This document shows, in pieces, positions 16,573-24,912 of a stretch of DNA of 64,000 nucleotides. The stretch is from Pseudomonadota bacterium (GTDB lineage: Bacteria > Pseudomonadota > Gammaproteobacteria > Xanthomonadales > Xanthomonadaceae), in the NCBI GenBank assembly GCA_018242485.1, contig JAFEBV010000001.1, forward strand, positions 62,001 through 126,000. The letters are read 5' to 3'. The first letter of the stretch is position 1, and each line of letters begins with the position of its first letter. The notes beneath the pieces were generated by a model. That model was not told where the DNA came from, made no database searches, and saw nothing but the letters and a program-made list of their open reading frames with translations. Made by a program: the position numbers and the translations under genes.

Positions 16573-17407
16573 AACCGCCAGCGCCCTGCTCGACGCCTAC
16601 CTCGACGGCGAGCTCGACCGCGTCGAATCCCGCGCACTCGAAGCGCACCTCGACGCCTGTCCCGACTGCGCGGCGGCACTCGCCCGTGGCGACGACCTGC
16701 GCCGCGCGCTGCGCGATCCGGCGCTGCGCCACCGCGCGCCGGAGGATCTGCCCGCGCGCATCCGCGCCAGCGCCGAAATGATGGCCACGCCCACGACCTC
16801 CGCAACCCCGGGCGCGCCGCCTGCGGATGCCACGTCAACCAACGTCGTCGCCATCGCCCCGAACCCACGGCGCACGCTGCCCGCGTGGCTGGGCATCGCC
16901 GCCGCCTGCCTACTGTCCTTCGGTGCCGGTGGACTGATGATGCGCCACGACTGGAACCCGTCAACGGAGGGCGGCTCACCGGGCGCAGCCGATGCCGCGC
17001 AATTCGAACGCGACCTGTTCGCCAGCCACTGGCGCGCGCTCGCCGCCACCTCGCCGGTGGACGTGATCTCCAGCGACCATCACACCGTCAAGCCGTGGTT
17101 CGCCGGCAAGATCGCGCTCTCCCCGCCGGTGCAGGATTTCGCCGCGCAGGGTTTCACCCTCGTCGGCGGGCGCATCGACTACGTCGGCAGCCAGCGCGTG
17201 GCGGTGCTGGTGTATCGCCACGGCGCACACTGGATCGACGTGTATGTACTGCCGCGGGCGACGCCGTTCGCCCTGCCCGCGCACGCCAGCGCGCAAGGCT
17301 ACGCCGCCGATGCGATCGAACTGGGCACGCAGCCGGCGGTGCTGGTCACCGACATGGACGCCGGCGAACGCGCGCGGCTGGCGACCCTGCTGGCCGGGGT
17401 GCGCTGA
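16562..17407 (+). CDS. Anti-sigma factor with zinc-binding N-terminus
   Basis: This 281-residue protein starts with a zinc-finger anti-sigma domain (residues 1-55) containing H29-x3-C33-x2-C36 (HLDACPDC) and an extra Cys3. A Pro/Ala/Thr linker, one membrane segment (about 107-127) and a periplasmic domain of about 150 residues follow. This layout (zinc anti-sigma, one TM, sensor domain) suits regulated release of the sigma factor encoded just before it. The ATG overlaps the sigma gene by 11 bp, implying translational coupling. Confidence 0.9.
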   Translation: MDCKTASALLDAYLDGELDRVESRALEAHLDACPDCAAALARGDDLRRALRDPALRHRAPEDLPARIRASAEMMATPTTSATPGAPPADATSTNVVAIAPNPRRTLPAWLGIAAACLLSFGAGGLMMRHDWNPSTEGGSPGAADAAQFERDLFASHWRALAATSPVDVISSDHHTVKPWFAGKIALSPPVQDFAAQGFTLVGGRIDYVGSQRVAVLVYRHGAHWIDVYVLPRATPFALPAHASAQGYAADAIELGTQPAVLVTDMDAGERARLATLLAGVR

Positions 17408-17431
17408 TCGTCGCGACGACGGCGCGCCGTC

Positions 17432-17866
17432 TCAGGCGACGGCTTCCACCTGCAACGACATGTCGTTCACCGCGACCACGCGCACGCGCGTGCCGATCGG
17501 CGCATCGGCGCCTTCCACCGTCCAGAAGGCATCGTTGATCTGCACCCGGCCACGGCCGTTGACGATCGCCGTCTCCAGCGGATACACCCGGCCGACGAGT
17601 TGCTGCGAGCGGCGGTTGAGCAGCGGCTGGTCGCTGGCCACGCGCTGCTTGCGGAACAGCTTCCAGTACAAGCTCACGCTGGCGATGGCGAGGACGCAGA
17701 AGGCTGCCGCCTGCCAGATCGGAGCCAGATCCGGCATCGCCAGCACCAGCAGGAACACGCCGGCGGCGGCGAAGCCCAGCCACAGCATGAAGGCGCCGGG
17801 GGCGACGATCTCGGCCACCATCAGCACCACCGCGATGGTCGCCCAGTCGATCTGGGTCCAGGTCAT
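17432..17866 (-). CDS. NfeD-like membrane protein
   Basis: This 144-residue protein has an N-terminal membrane part (two to three segments, about 8-70, including MVAEIVAPGAFMLWLGFAAA) and a C-terminal OB-fold domain (about 85-140, LVGRVYPLETAIVNGRGRVQ...GTRVRVVAV). This is the short NfeD form that partners SPFH/stomatin proteins. It follows the SPFH gene by 4 bp on the minus strand, the standard arrangement for a membrane microdomain or protein-quality complex. Confidence 0.93.
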   Translation of the reverse strand: MTWTQIDWATIAVVLMVAEIVAPGAFMLWLGFAAAGVFLLVLAMPDLAPIWQAAAFCVLAIASVSLYWKLFRKQRVASDQPLLNRRSQQLVGRVYPLETAIVNGRGRVQINDAFWTVEGADAPIGTRVRVVAVNDMSLQVEAVA

Positions 17867-17870
17867 GGCA

Positions 17871-18836
17871 TCAACTCCCCTGCGGGCCCGGCGGCACCGG
17901 AAACGCCGCGCGTGCGGACATCGCGGATGGCTGGCGGCCGAGGCTTTCCTTGGCCAGTTCGGTGATGCCGGCCAGCGAGCCGAGGATTCCCGAGGCTTCC
18001 ATCGGCAGCATCACGAACTTCTGGTTCGGCGCCTCGGCCAACGACTTGAAGGCCTCGATGTATTTTTGCGCGACGAAGTAGTTGATCGCCTGCACATTGC
18101 CCTGCGCGATGGCGGTGCTCACCAGCTCGGTCGCCTTGGCCTCGGCCTCGGCCGAGCGCTCGCGCGCCTCGGCGGCGCGGAACGCGGCCTCGCGCTGGCC
18201 CTCGGCTTCGAGGATCACCGACTGCTTCTCGCCCTCGGCCTTGAGGATCGCGGCCTGGCGCAGGCCTTCGGCTTCGAGGATGTTGGCGCGCTTCTCGCGC
18301 TCGGCCTTCATCTGCCGCGCCATCGAATCCACCAGATCGCGCGGCGGCTGGATGTCCTTCAATTCGATGCGATTGACCTTCAACCCCCACGGATGGGTGG
18401 CCGCATCCACCGCCACCAGCACCTTGGCGTTAATCTCGTCGCGCTTGGACAACGACTCGTCCAGATCGAGCGAGCCGATCGCGGTACGGATATTGGTCAT
18501 CACCAGATTGAGGATCGCGATTTCCAGTTGCGCCACTTCGTACGCGGCCTTGGCGGCGTCGAGCACCTGGAAGAACACCACGCCATCCACCTTTACCACC
18601 GCGTTGTCCTTGGTGATCACGTCCTGCGAGGGCACGTCGATCACCTGCTCCATCATGTTGATCTTGCGGCCCACGCTCTGCATCACCGGGAACAGGAAGT
18701 GCAGCCCCGGATCGAGCGTATTGGTGTACTTGCCAAAGCGTTCGACCGTCCACTCGTAGCCCTGCGGCACCATCCGCACGGCCTTGAGCACGAACACGAG
18801 GGCGAGGACGAGAATGACGAGGATCAGGAATTGCAT
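17871..18836 (-). CDS. SPFH/stomatin-family protein (QmcA-like paraslipin)
   Basis: This 321-residue protein has an N-terminal membrane anchor (about 2-20, FLILVILVLALVFVLKAV) and an SPFH domain (about 22-190) with VPQGYEWTVERFGKY and GLHFLFPV. A coiled-coil of Glu/Ala/Arg repeats (about 190-250) follows. It is QmcA/paraslipin-like and is expected to oligomerise in the inner membrane and recruit the NfeD partner encoded 4 bp downstream. ATG 18836 places the anchor at the N-terminus. The aldo/keto reductase gene precedes it by 61 bp and may share a transcript. Confidence 0.93.
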   Translation of the reverse strand: MQFLILVILVLALVFVLKAVRMVPQGYEWTVERFGKYTNTLDPGLHFLFPVMQSVGRKINMMEQVIDVPSQDVITKDNAVVKVDGVVFFQVLDAAKAAYEVAQLEIAILNLVMTNIRTAIGSLDLDESLSKRDEINAKVLVAVDAATHPWGLKVNRIELKDIQPPRDLVDSMARQMKAEREKRANILEAEGLRQAAILKAEGEKQSVILEAEGQREAAFRAAEARERSAEAEAKATELVSTAIAQGNVQAINYFVAQKYIEAFKSLAEAPNQKFVMLPMEASGILGSLAGITELAKESLGRQPSAMSARAAFPVPPGPQGS

Positions 18837-18897
18837 GGCGATTTCCAGTGGATTCGTGATGGGCAGACTATATCGACAATCAACGTGACGACGCAGC

Positions 18898-19869
18898 TCA
18901 GGCGGCCGCCGCCGCGACGCGATCCCACGTCGGCGCATCGAACTGTTCCGACACCGCCAGCGCGCCGAGGTTCTCGCGCAACTGTTCGGGACGGCTGGCG
19001 CCGAGGATCACGCTGGATACATGGGGATTGCGCAGGCACCATGCAATGGCCAGTTGCGCCGGTTTCACCCCCAGTTCGACGGCCAGCGTGGTGAAGCGAC
19101 GCGCGCGCGCCAATCGCGCCTGCCCTTCGGCGCTGGTCATCCTGCGCGCCAGCCATTCGTAGCCGGGCGTGGCCATGCGCGATCCAGTCGGGATGCCATC
19201 GGCGTATTTGCCGGTGAGCAGGCCCGAGGCCAGCGGCGACCAGATCGTGGTGCCCAACCCGAGCGAGGCGTACAGCGGCGCGTATTCGACCTCCACGCGT
19301 TCCCGATGCAGCAGGTTGTACTCGGGCTGCTCCATGCTCGGCGCGTACCAGCCGCGCTCGGCGGCGATGCGCGCAGCTTCGGCTATGGATTCGGCCGGCC
19401 ATTCCGAAGTGCCCCAGTACAGCACCTTGCCCTGCCGGATCAGGGTGTCCATCGCGCCGACGGTCTCGGCGATCGGCGTGTCGGGATCCGGGCGATGGCA
19501 GTAGTACAGGTCGAGATGCTCCACCCGCAGCCGCCGCAGCGCCTGCTCGCAGGCCTCGATGACATGCTTGCGCGACAACCCCTTCTGCGTCGGCGCGGGA
19601 TGATCGTGCGCGCCGAAATACACCTTGCTCGACACGCACCACGCATCGCGCGGCAGGCGCAGGTCGGCGAGCACGTCGCCCATGATCCGCTCGGCCTCGC
19701 CGTTGGCGTAGGTCTCGGCGTTGTCGAAAAAATTGATGCCGGCATCGAAGGCCTGCGCAATCAGCTCGCGCGCCTCCCCGCGATCGAATTGGTTGCCGAA
19801 GGTGACCCAGGCGCCGAACGACAGCGCCGACAGCTTCAGCCCGGATGCACCCAGGCGACGGTATTCCAT
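18898..19869 (-). CDS. Aldo/keto reductase (potassium-channel beta-subunit type)
   Basis: This 323-residue TIM-barrel NADPH oxidoreductase keeps the catalytic tetrad: Asp and Tyr in FFDNAETYANGEAE, Lys in CVSSKVYFG and His in LDLYYCHRPDPDTP. The cofactor region near the C-terminus reads SSVILGASRPEQLRENLGAL. It resembles the KCAB/YghZ-type aldo-keto reductases, which reduce aldehydes such as methylglyoxal. The physiological substrate is unknown. It is first in a possible minus-strand unit with the SPFH and NfeD genes. Confidence 0.92.
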   Translation of the reverse strand: MEYRRLGASGLKLSALSFGAWVTFGNQFDRGEARELIAQAFDAGINFFDNAETYANGEAERIMGDVLADLRLPRDAWCVSSKVYFGAHDHPAPTQKGLSRKHVIEACEQALRRLRVEHLDLYYCHRPDPDTPIAETVGAMDTLIRQGKVLYWGTSEWPAESIAEAARIAAERGWYAPSMEQPEYNLLHRERVEVEYAPLYASLGLGTTIWSPLASGLLTGKYADGIPTGSRMATPGYEWLARRMTSAEGQARLARARRFTTLAVELGVKPAQLAIAWCLRNPHVSSVILGASRPEQLRENLGALAVSEQFDAPTWDRVAAAAA

Positions 19870-20005
19870 GCGACGCTCCCGATGATGGATGATGCGCTTG
19901 ACCCAAGCCTCACATTTCGGTCTTCAGACATTTTCTTGCCTGCTGCATTCGAACCGAGGTTGCTTTATCAGTAATACATGACTCCACAGCGACCTGACAC
20001 AACTT

Positions 20006-20106
20006 TCCCTCGCCCGCCGCGCCTGCGGCGCGTCGGCCTCTCCCGGAGGGAAAGGCGGCTTATTCCTTCCCCCTTCGGGGGAAGGTGCCCGCAGGGCGGA
20101 TGAGGG
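20006..20106. repeat. Composite two-palindrome element, variant arrangement, copy 2 (101 bp)
   Basis: CCCTCGCCCGCCG, then GCGCC-TGC-GGCGC and CCTCTCCCGGAGGG, then CCTTCCCCCTTCGGGGGAAGG and GCCCGCAGGGC with GGATGAGGG. The layout is the same as at 13059-13160. Confidence 0.85.
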
Positions 20107-20177
20107 CGCCAACTTCGCTTTCGACGGAACCTGGCTTGAGAGCTGTTGCGATGGCGTGTCATTGAAGCCCACACCTA

Positions 20178-20183
20178 TATAAT
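20178..20183 (+). promoter_or_regulatory. -10 box driving the riboswitch leader
   Basis: A consensus TATAAT lies 14 bp before the riboswitch core. The -35 is unclear; GTGTCA at 20156, with a 16-bp spacer, is the best candidate. Confidence 0.55.
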
Positions 20184-20193
20184 GTGCGCGCTT

Positions 20194-20330
20194 TCCTCTG
20201 GGGAGTAGCCGCCCGCCTCGCGCGGAACCGCGCGTCAACATGCTTGGCTTCGAATGGTAGCGGGTTCGCCCGCCAGCGATCGCAGCCATGGCGCGCCGGG
20301 TCGATGCCGCGCATCGATGGGCAAGACCAG
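20194..20330 (+). ncRNA. yybP-ykoY family manganese riboswitch
   Basis: The leader of the UPF0016 exporter gene contains the conserved segments of this riboswitch class: CTGGGGAGTAGCC (20198-20210), then a hairpin, CGTCAACATGCTTGG and, at the 3' side, GGGCAAGACC (20319-20328). Known members sense Mn2+ and switch on Mn exporters such as MntP, Alx and UPF0016 proteins. The downstream GC-rich segment (20335-20395) may be the expression platform. Borders are approximate. Confidence 0.82.
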
Positions 20331-20404
20331 GAGATGCGGATGCCGCCCGGCCGGGCGTGTCCGTGTTTCCTGCGTCCTCGATGCCCGGCCCGGAGAACGA
20401 TTCC

Positions 20405-20971
20405 ATGGATGCCTTCCTCGTTTCGCTGGTCGCCGTCGCGGTGGCCGAAATCGGCGACAAGACGCAACTGCTCTCGCTGACCCTCGCCGCGAAATACCGC
20501 CGGCCCTGGCCGATCTGCATCGGCATCTTCCTCGCCACGATTGCCAACCACGCGATGGCCGGCGGCGTGGGCGTGCTGCTCGCGCACTGGATCTCGCCGC
20601 GCGCCCTGCAATGGGCGGTGGTGGCGTCCTTCATCGGCATGGCCGCATGGGCCTTGATCCCCGACAAGGCCGGCGAGGACGACGCCAACAAGGGCGCAGG
20701 CCACGGCCTCGTGGTGGCGACGATCATCACCTTCTTCATCGCCGAAATGGGCGACAAGACCCAGCTCGCCACCGTCGCCCTGGCCGCGCAATATCATCCG
20801 CTGTGGCAGGTGGTGCTCGGCACCACGCTGGGCATGCTGATCGCCAACGTGCCGGTGGTGTGGCTGGGCGCGCGCTTCGCCGCGCGCATCCCATTGCGCG
20901 CCGCGCGCATCGCCGCGGCCTCGTTGTTCCTCGCGCTGGGCTTGTGGAATCTGTACGAACTGCTGGCCTGA
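20405..20971 (+). CDS. UPF0016/GDT1-type Mn2+ exporter
   Basis: This 188-residue, six-segment membrane protein has two copies of the family's ion-binding motif: AEIGDKTQLL near residue 14 and AEMGDKTQLA near residue 113. Bacterial members (MneA/MntX-like) export manganese, and the plant and human homologues move Mn2+/Ca2+. The manganese riboswitch in the leader supports the same role here. ATG 20405 was chosen because it starts directly with the first membrane segment; upstream in-frame codons lie in the riboswitch RNA. Confidence 0.9.
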   Translation: MDAFLVSLVAVAVAEIGDKTQLLSLTLAAKYRRPWPICIGIFLATIANHAMAGGVGVLLAHWISPRALQWAVVASFIGMAAWALIPDKAGEDDANKGAGHGLVVATIITFFIAEMGDKTQLATVALAAQYHPLWQVVLGTTLGMLIANVPVVWLGARFAARIPLRAARIAAASLFLALGLWNLYELLA

Positions 20972-21038
20972 GGGATTGCTCGGCAGCTACGATGGGCGTG
21001 CGCAAAACGCAGGTCGAAGCGATGGACGGACAGCACCC

Positions 21039-22190
21039 GTGAACACCCTGCGCGAAACCCTGCGCGAGCTGGCCAGCACCCTGCGCGATCGTCCGGACGA
21101 GATCGTGCTGGATGTCGGCGCCGGCGGCGAATTGCTGGTGGCGCGCATCCGTCTGGTGGCGACGCTGTTGCTGATGCTGATGCCGGTGATCAACCTGCTC
21201 ACCGGCGGCGGCGTGGACGAAAGCCTCGCCGGTTTTGCCGGCACCGGGCTGGGCACGTTGCTGGCGTGGCTGTGGTTGATCCTCGCCCGGCGCAAGCGTC
21301 GCTACAGCTGGTTGCCGTTCGTCACCAGCGCCTCGGACATCAGCATGGAGACGCTGGTGCTGGTGCTGATCGCGCTGCAATCGCCGGCGGCGAGCCTGAA
21401 CACGGTGATCGTGTGGTCGTGCTATCCGTTGTCGATCTTCGCCACCGCGTTGCGCAACGACGGTCGCGTGACCTTGCTGGCCGGCCTGCTGGCGATCGTC
21501 CAGTACGGCACGCTCGCGCTGTGGGTGTTCGCGAACGCGCACGGGCAGCCGCTGGTGTCGCCCGGATACGGCGAAGTGTCGGTCAGCAATCAGGCGCAAC
21601 GCATGATCCTGCTGCTGGTCACCACCCTGCTCACCGCGGTCGTGGTGTACCGCATTCAGCGACTGGTACTGCAATCGGGCACCGACACCCTCACCGGGCT
21701 GCCCAATCGATCCTGGCTCATGCATCGCGTGCCGCGCTTGCTGGAATCCGCGCAGCGCGATCAACGCTCGGTCGCGCTGGCGATCATCGACCTCGACCAG
21801 TTCAAGCGCATCAACGACCGCCACGGCCATCCGGTCGGCGATCAAGCGCTCCGGCACGTGGTGACGGTGTTGGGCGATGCGCTCGCCGATGGCGAAACGC
21901 TGATGCGTGTGGGCGGCGAGGAGTTCGTGTTGACCCTGCCGCATTCCATGGGCCCGGCGTGGGAGCGGATGGAGTCGTTGCGCCAGCGCGTGGCCGACAC
22001 GCCGATGCAACTGGGCGACGCCGAAGGTGGCGGGCGGCCGGATGCCGAGCGCCTGTCGATCACCCTGTCCGCTGGATTGGCCAGCTATCCCGCCGACGGC
22101 ACCGACATGTCCGCGCTGTTGAAACGCGCCGACCAACGTCTGATCGTGGCCAAACGCGGCGGTCGCAATCGCGTGGTGGCGCGGGCATAG
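21039..22190 (+). CDS. Membrane-bound diguanylate cyclase (GGDEF)
   Basis: This 383-residue protein has five to six membrane segments over about residues 40-210 and a C-terminal GGDEF domain (about 220-380). The domain has DTLTGLPNRSWL, IIDLDQFKRINDRHGHPVGD and an intact RVGGEEFVL active site, so it should make c-di-GMP. The RxxD inhibitory site five residues before GGEEF is absent. The start was set at GTG 21039 (VNTLRETL). An earlier in-frame start at 20976 would lie just 5 bp after the previous stop. The membrane part resembles an uncharacterised sensor of the MASE type. Confidence 0.88.
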   Translation: MNTLRETLRELASTLRDRPDEIVLDVGAGGELLVARIRLVATLLLMLMPVINLLTGGGVDESLAGFAGTGLGTLLAWLWLILARRKRRYSWLPFVTSASDISMETLVLVLIALQSPAASLNTVIVWSCYPLSIFATALRNDGRVTLLAGLLAIVQYGTLALWVFANAHGQPLVSPGYGEVSVSNQAQRMILLLVTTLLTAVVVYRIQRLVLQSGTDTLTGLPNRSWLMHRVPRLLESAQRDQRSVALAIIDLDQFKRINDRHGHPVGDQALRHVVTVLGDALADGETLMRVGGEEFVLTLPHSMGPAWERMESLRQRVADTPMQLGDAEGGGRPDAERLSITLSAGLASYPADGTDMSALLKRADQRLIVAKRGGRNRVVARA

Positions 22191-22223
22191 GCATCCGGCG
22201 ACACGCTTGACGCCATCGGCAGC

Positions 22224-22256
22224 GCGGATCGCGGATCGCGGATCGCGGATCGCGGA
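22224..22256. repeat. 7-bp tandem array, unit GCGGATC (4.7 copies)
   Basis: Contiguous heptamers between the diguanylate cyclase and methyltransferase genes, ending 36 bp before the latter's start. Confidence 0.9.
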
Positions 22257-22291
22257 GGGTATGCTGATGCCGATCTCTGGACGCAATCGCC

Positions 22292-22855
22292 ATGCCCTTG
22301 CCCTCGCCGAACGTGATCGCGGTGTTCTTCCTGATCTTCGAGGCGACCATCTCGCTGACCCGTCGCCCGCTGCCCGGCGCGCAGGGCAAGGATCGCGGCA
22401 GCTTCCAGTTGATCTGGATCGTGATTTCGCTGGCCATCGTGATCGGCATCAGCGTCGGCCTCGCCACGCCCTGGGCACAGCTACCGCACGCCGCGACGTT
22501 GTATCCGCTCGGACTGGCCTTGTTCGTCCTCGGCACCGTGCTGCGCGCGTGGTCGATCCATGTGCTCGGGCGCTTCTTCACCGTGCAGGTGGCGATCGCC
22601 AGAGACCATCGCCTGATCGAAAATGGCCCGTACAAATTGTTGCGGCACCCGTCCTACACCGGCTCGCTGCTGATGTTCGTCGGCTATCTGCTGTGCAACG
22701 GCAATGCCTTGACGATGGCGATCGTGCTGCTGGCGGTGCTGGCGGTGTTCGTGCGCCGCATCGTGGTCGAGGAAGCCGCGCTCGCGGAAAACTTCGGCGA
22801 TGCGTGGCGCGATTATGTGAAACGCACCTGGCGACTGCTGCCGTTCGTGTATTGA
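22292..22855 (+). CDS. Isoprenylcysteine methyltransferase-like membrane protein
   Basis: This 187-residue protein has four to five membrane segments and a C-terminal ICMT/PEMT-type SAM-binding region: ENGPYKLLRHPSYTGSLL (RHPxYxG) and EEAALAENFGDAWRDYVKRTWRLLP. The family includes isoprenylcysteine carboxyl methyltransferases and phospholipid methyltransferases; bacterial members of this size are mostly uncharacterised. It stands between a GGDEF gene and dusB on the same strand with no evident functional link. Confidence 0.85.
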   Translation: MPLPSPNVIAVFFLIFEATISLTRRPLPGAQGKDRGSFQLIWIVISLAIVIGISVGLATPWAQLPHAATLYPLGLALFVLGTVLRAWSIHVLGRFFTVQVAIARDHRLIENGPYKLLRHPSYTGSLLMFVGYLLCNGNALTMAIVLLAVLAVFVRRIVVEEAALAENFGDAWRDYVKRTWRLLPFVY

Positions 22856-22901
22856 AGGCCGCCCGCGGTCGGGGCGATGGGCGCATGCGAGAATGCGCGC
22901 C

Positions 22902-23909
22902 ATGCAGATCGGCCCCTACCGCATTCAGCCGCGCGTCGTGCTTGCACCGATGGCCGGCGTCACCGACAAACCGTTCCGCGTGCTGTGCAAGCGGCTCGGC
23001 GCGGGGTTGTGCGTGTCGGAAATGACCATCGCCGACCCACGCTTCTGGAGCACGCGCAAATCCATCACGCGCATGGATCATGCCGACGAGCCGGCACCGA
23101 TCTGCGTGCAGATCGCCGGCACGCAACCCGGACAACTCGCGGACGCGGCGCGCCACAACCTCGCCCACGGCGCGCAGATCATCGACATCAACATGGGCTG
23201 CCCGGCGAAGAAGGTGTGCAACGCCTGGGCCGGCTCGGCGCTGATGCGCGACGAAGCGCTGGTGGCACGCATCCTCGCTGCGGTGGTGACGGCCGTCGCC
23301 AGCGAGGATCGGCACGCGCCGGTGACGCTGAAGATCCGCACCGGCTGGGATCATGCACACCGCAACGCGGTGGCGATCGCGCGTATCGCGCAGGACTGCG
23401 GAATCGCCGCGCTGGCCGTGCATGGGCGCACCCGCGACCAGCACTACACCGGACTGGCCGAGTACGACACCATCGCGGCGGTGAAGGCGAGCGTTTCGAT
23501 TCCGGTGCTCGCCAACGGCGACATCGCCTCGCCGCAGCGCGCGAAATCCGTACTGGAATACACGCAAGCCGACGCGGTGATGGTCGGCCGCGCCGCGCAG
23601 GGACGGCCGTGGATCTTCCGCGAAATCGCGCACTTTCTTGCCACCGGCGAAACGCTCGCCGCGCCGTCGTTGACCGAAGTACGCGACCTCCTGCTCGGCC
23701 ATCTGCACGCCCTGCACGATCTGTACGGCGAGCTGGCCGGCGTGCGCATCGCGCGCAAGCATCTGGGCTGGTACGCGAAGGATCGCCCCGAAAATGCCGC
23801 CTTCCGCGCGGTGGTCAATCGCGCCGAATCGGCGGATGAGCAAGTGCGTTTGACGCGCGATTACTTCGACGCGCTGATCGCCGGCGCGGCATTCGACATC
23901 GCGGCGTAA
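22902..23909 (+). CDS. dusB: tRNA-dihydrouridine synthase B
   Basis: This 335-residue FMN enzyme reduces a uridine in the tRNA D-loop. It has VVLAPMAGVTDKPFR (FMN phosphate region), NMGCPAKKVCNAWAGSALM (catalytic cysteine), LKIRTGWD, VHGRTRDQHYTG and NGDIASPQ, all standard Dus features. ATG 22902 aligns with the usual DusB N-terminus (MQIGPYRI), although another in-frame ATG lies three codons earlier at 22893. In enterobacteria dusB is followed by fis; here no fis is present, and a DUF1232 gene follows at some distance. Confidence 0.94.
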   Translation: MQIGPYRIQPRVVLAPMAGVTDKPFRVLCKRLGAGLCVSEMTIADPRFWSTRKSITRMDHADEPAPICVQIAGTQPGQLADAARHNLAHGAQIIDINMGCPAKKVCNAWAGSALMRDEALVARILAAVVTAVASEDRHAPVTLKIRTGWDHAHRNAVAIARIAQDCGIAALAVHGRTRDQHYTGLAEYDTIAAVKASVSIPVLANGDIASPQRAKSVLEYTQADAVMVGRAAQGRPWIFREIAHFLATGETLAAPSLTEVRDLLLGHLHALHDLYGELAGVRIARKHLGWYAKDRPENAAFRAVVNRAESADEQVRLTRDYFDALIAGAAFDIAA

Positions 23910-24093
23910 GCACTGGCGCGGCCTCGATCCGGGACGACTGAGGTCACGCATGCACAGGGCGACGGACGCAGCGCCTCACACCACCCCACTTCCGAATGGA
24001 GTGGGGGAACACGGCCTGTAATCGCAGCCGCGCAATCCCGTAGTGAGTGACAGGCGCGGCAAGCGTCGCGCCACCACCGCCACGGAGATCGCC

Positions 24094-24789
24094 ATGAACG
24101 CCAAGCCTTCCTCCAGCGCCGCGCAGGCCGCGGCACGCGCCGCCAGCGGCATGACCTTCCCGCACGGTTTCCTCGACTTTCTCACCGTCAGTCAGGGTCG
24201 TCGGCATCGTGTCGGCGATTACGATCTGGATCCGGTGCGGCTGGATCGCTTCAACCGCAGCCTGCACGAAATCAGCCGGGAAGCGCCCTCGGTGTCCATG
24301 GATCAGATCGCCTGCGCCGGCCAACGCGCGCTGCAACGGCATGCCGACGGCAGCCTGCCGAGCTTCGTGCAGTCGCGGATGGCGGCACTGGCGCGCATGG
24401 AACAACTGGTGCGCGACATCGGCTGGGGCTGCGACGACGACTGCCGGCACAAGGTCGAGGTTGTCGATGAATATCATCAATGCGCCGACGACCTGATCCC
24501 CGACGATCTGCCGGTGATCGGCCTGCTCGACGACGCGCTGCTGGCCGACGTGGTCTTGCAGTTGCTGCGCCCTGAACTGCTCGACTACGAACAGTTCTGC
24601 CGGTTCCGCACGATGGCGACCGCGTATGCCGGACGCTCGGAAGCCGATGCGGGAATGACCCGGGAACACTGGCTGGAAGCCATCCGTCAGGCGCGGCAAA
24701 GCCTGAGCCGGATCGACGAGCGCGACGGCAACGACGCGCTGCGCTTCGGGCCGTCCGCGCCGCGGCATGCGCGGTTCCGGGTTTGCTGA
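24094..24789 (+). CDS. DUF1232 (YkvA-like) domain protein
   Basis: This 231-residue protein is largely unrecognised except for residues about 120-165. These contain EYHQCADDLIPDDLPVIGLL followed by DDALLADVVLQLLRPEL, matching the DUF1232/YkvA pattern (DLIPD...P..G.lDD). Here the segment is more polar than the usual membrane hairpin. ATG 24094 follows a GGAG and is preferred over an upstream 24043. The function is unknown. It sits just upstream of the ECF sigma/Ser-Thr kinase pair on the same strand and could be one of that pair's partners, but the 120-bp gap leaves this open. Confidence 0.65.
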   Translation: MNAKPSSSAAQAAARAASGMTFPHGFLDFLTVSQGRRHRVGDYDLDPVRLDRFNRSLHEISREAPSVSMDQIACAGQRALQRHADGSLPSFVQSRMAALARMEQLVRDIGWGCDDDCRHKVEVVDEYHQCADDLIPDDLPVIGLLDDALLADVVLQLLRPELLDYEQFCRFRTMATAYAGRSEADAGMTREHWLEAIRQARQSLSRIDERDGNDALRFGPSAPRHARFRVC

Positions 24790-24912
24790 CGATCCACCGG
24801 AACCGTTGGTGACGATTCCTTCGATGTCTCGGATGTTCGTCGGTCGGCTGACCATTTGCAGGCAGCCGGCCGATCAGCTATAAGCGGCTTTCACGGGCCC
24901 TCCGGGGCGGGC

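Larger units (their letters stand above)
19870..20404. other. 535-bp regulatory gap
   Basis: It contains a two-palindrome element (20006-20106), a promoter and a yybP-ykoY-type riboswitch leading into the UPF0016 gene. Nothing is recognised at 19870-20000 beyond the probable aldo/keto reductase leader. Confidence 0.6.
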
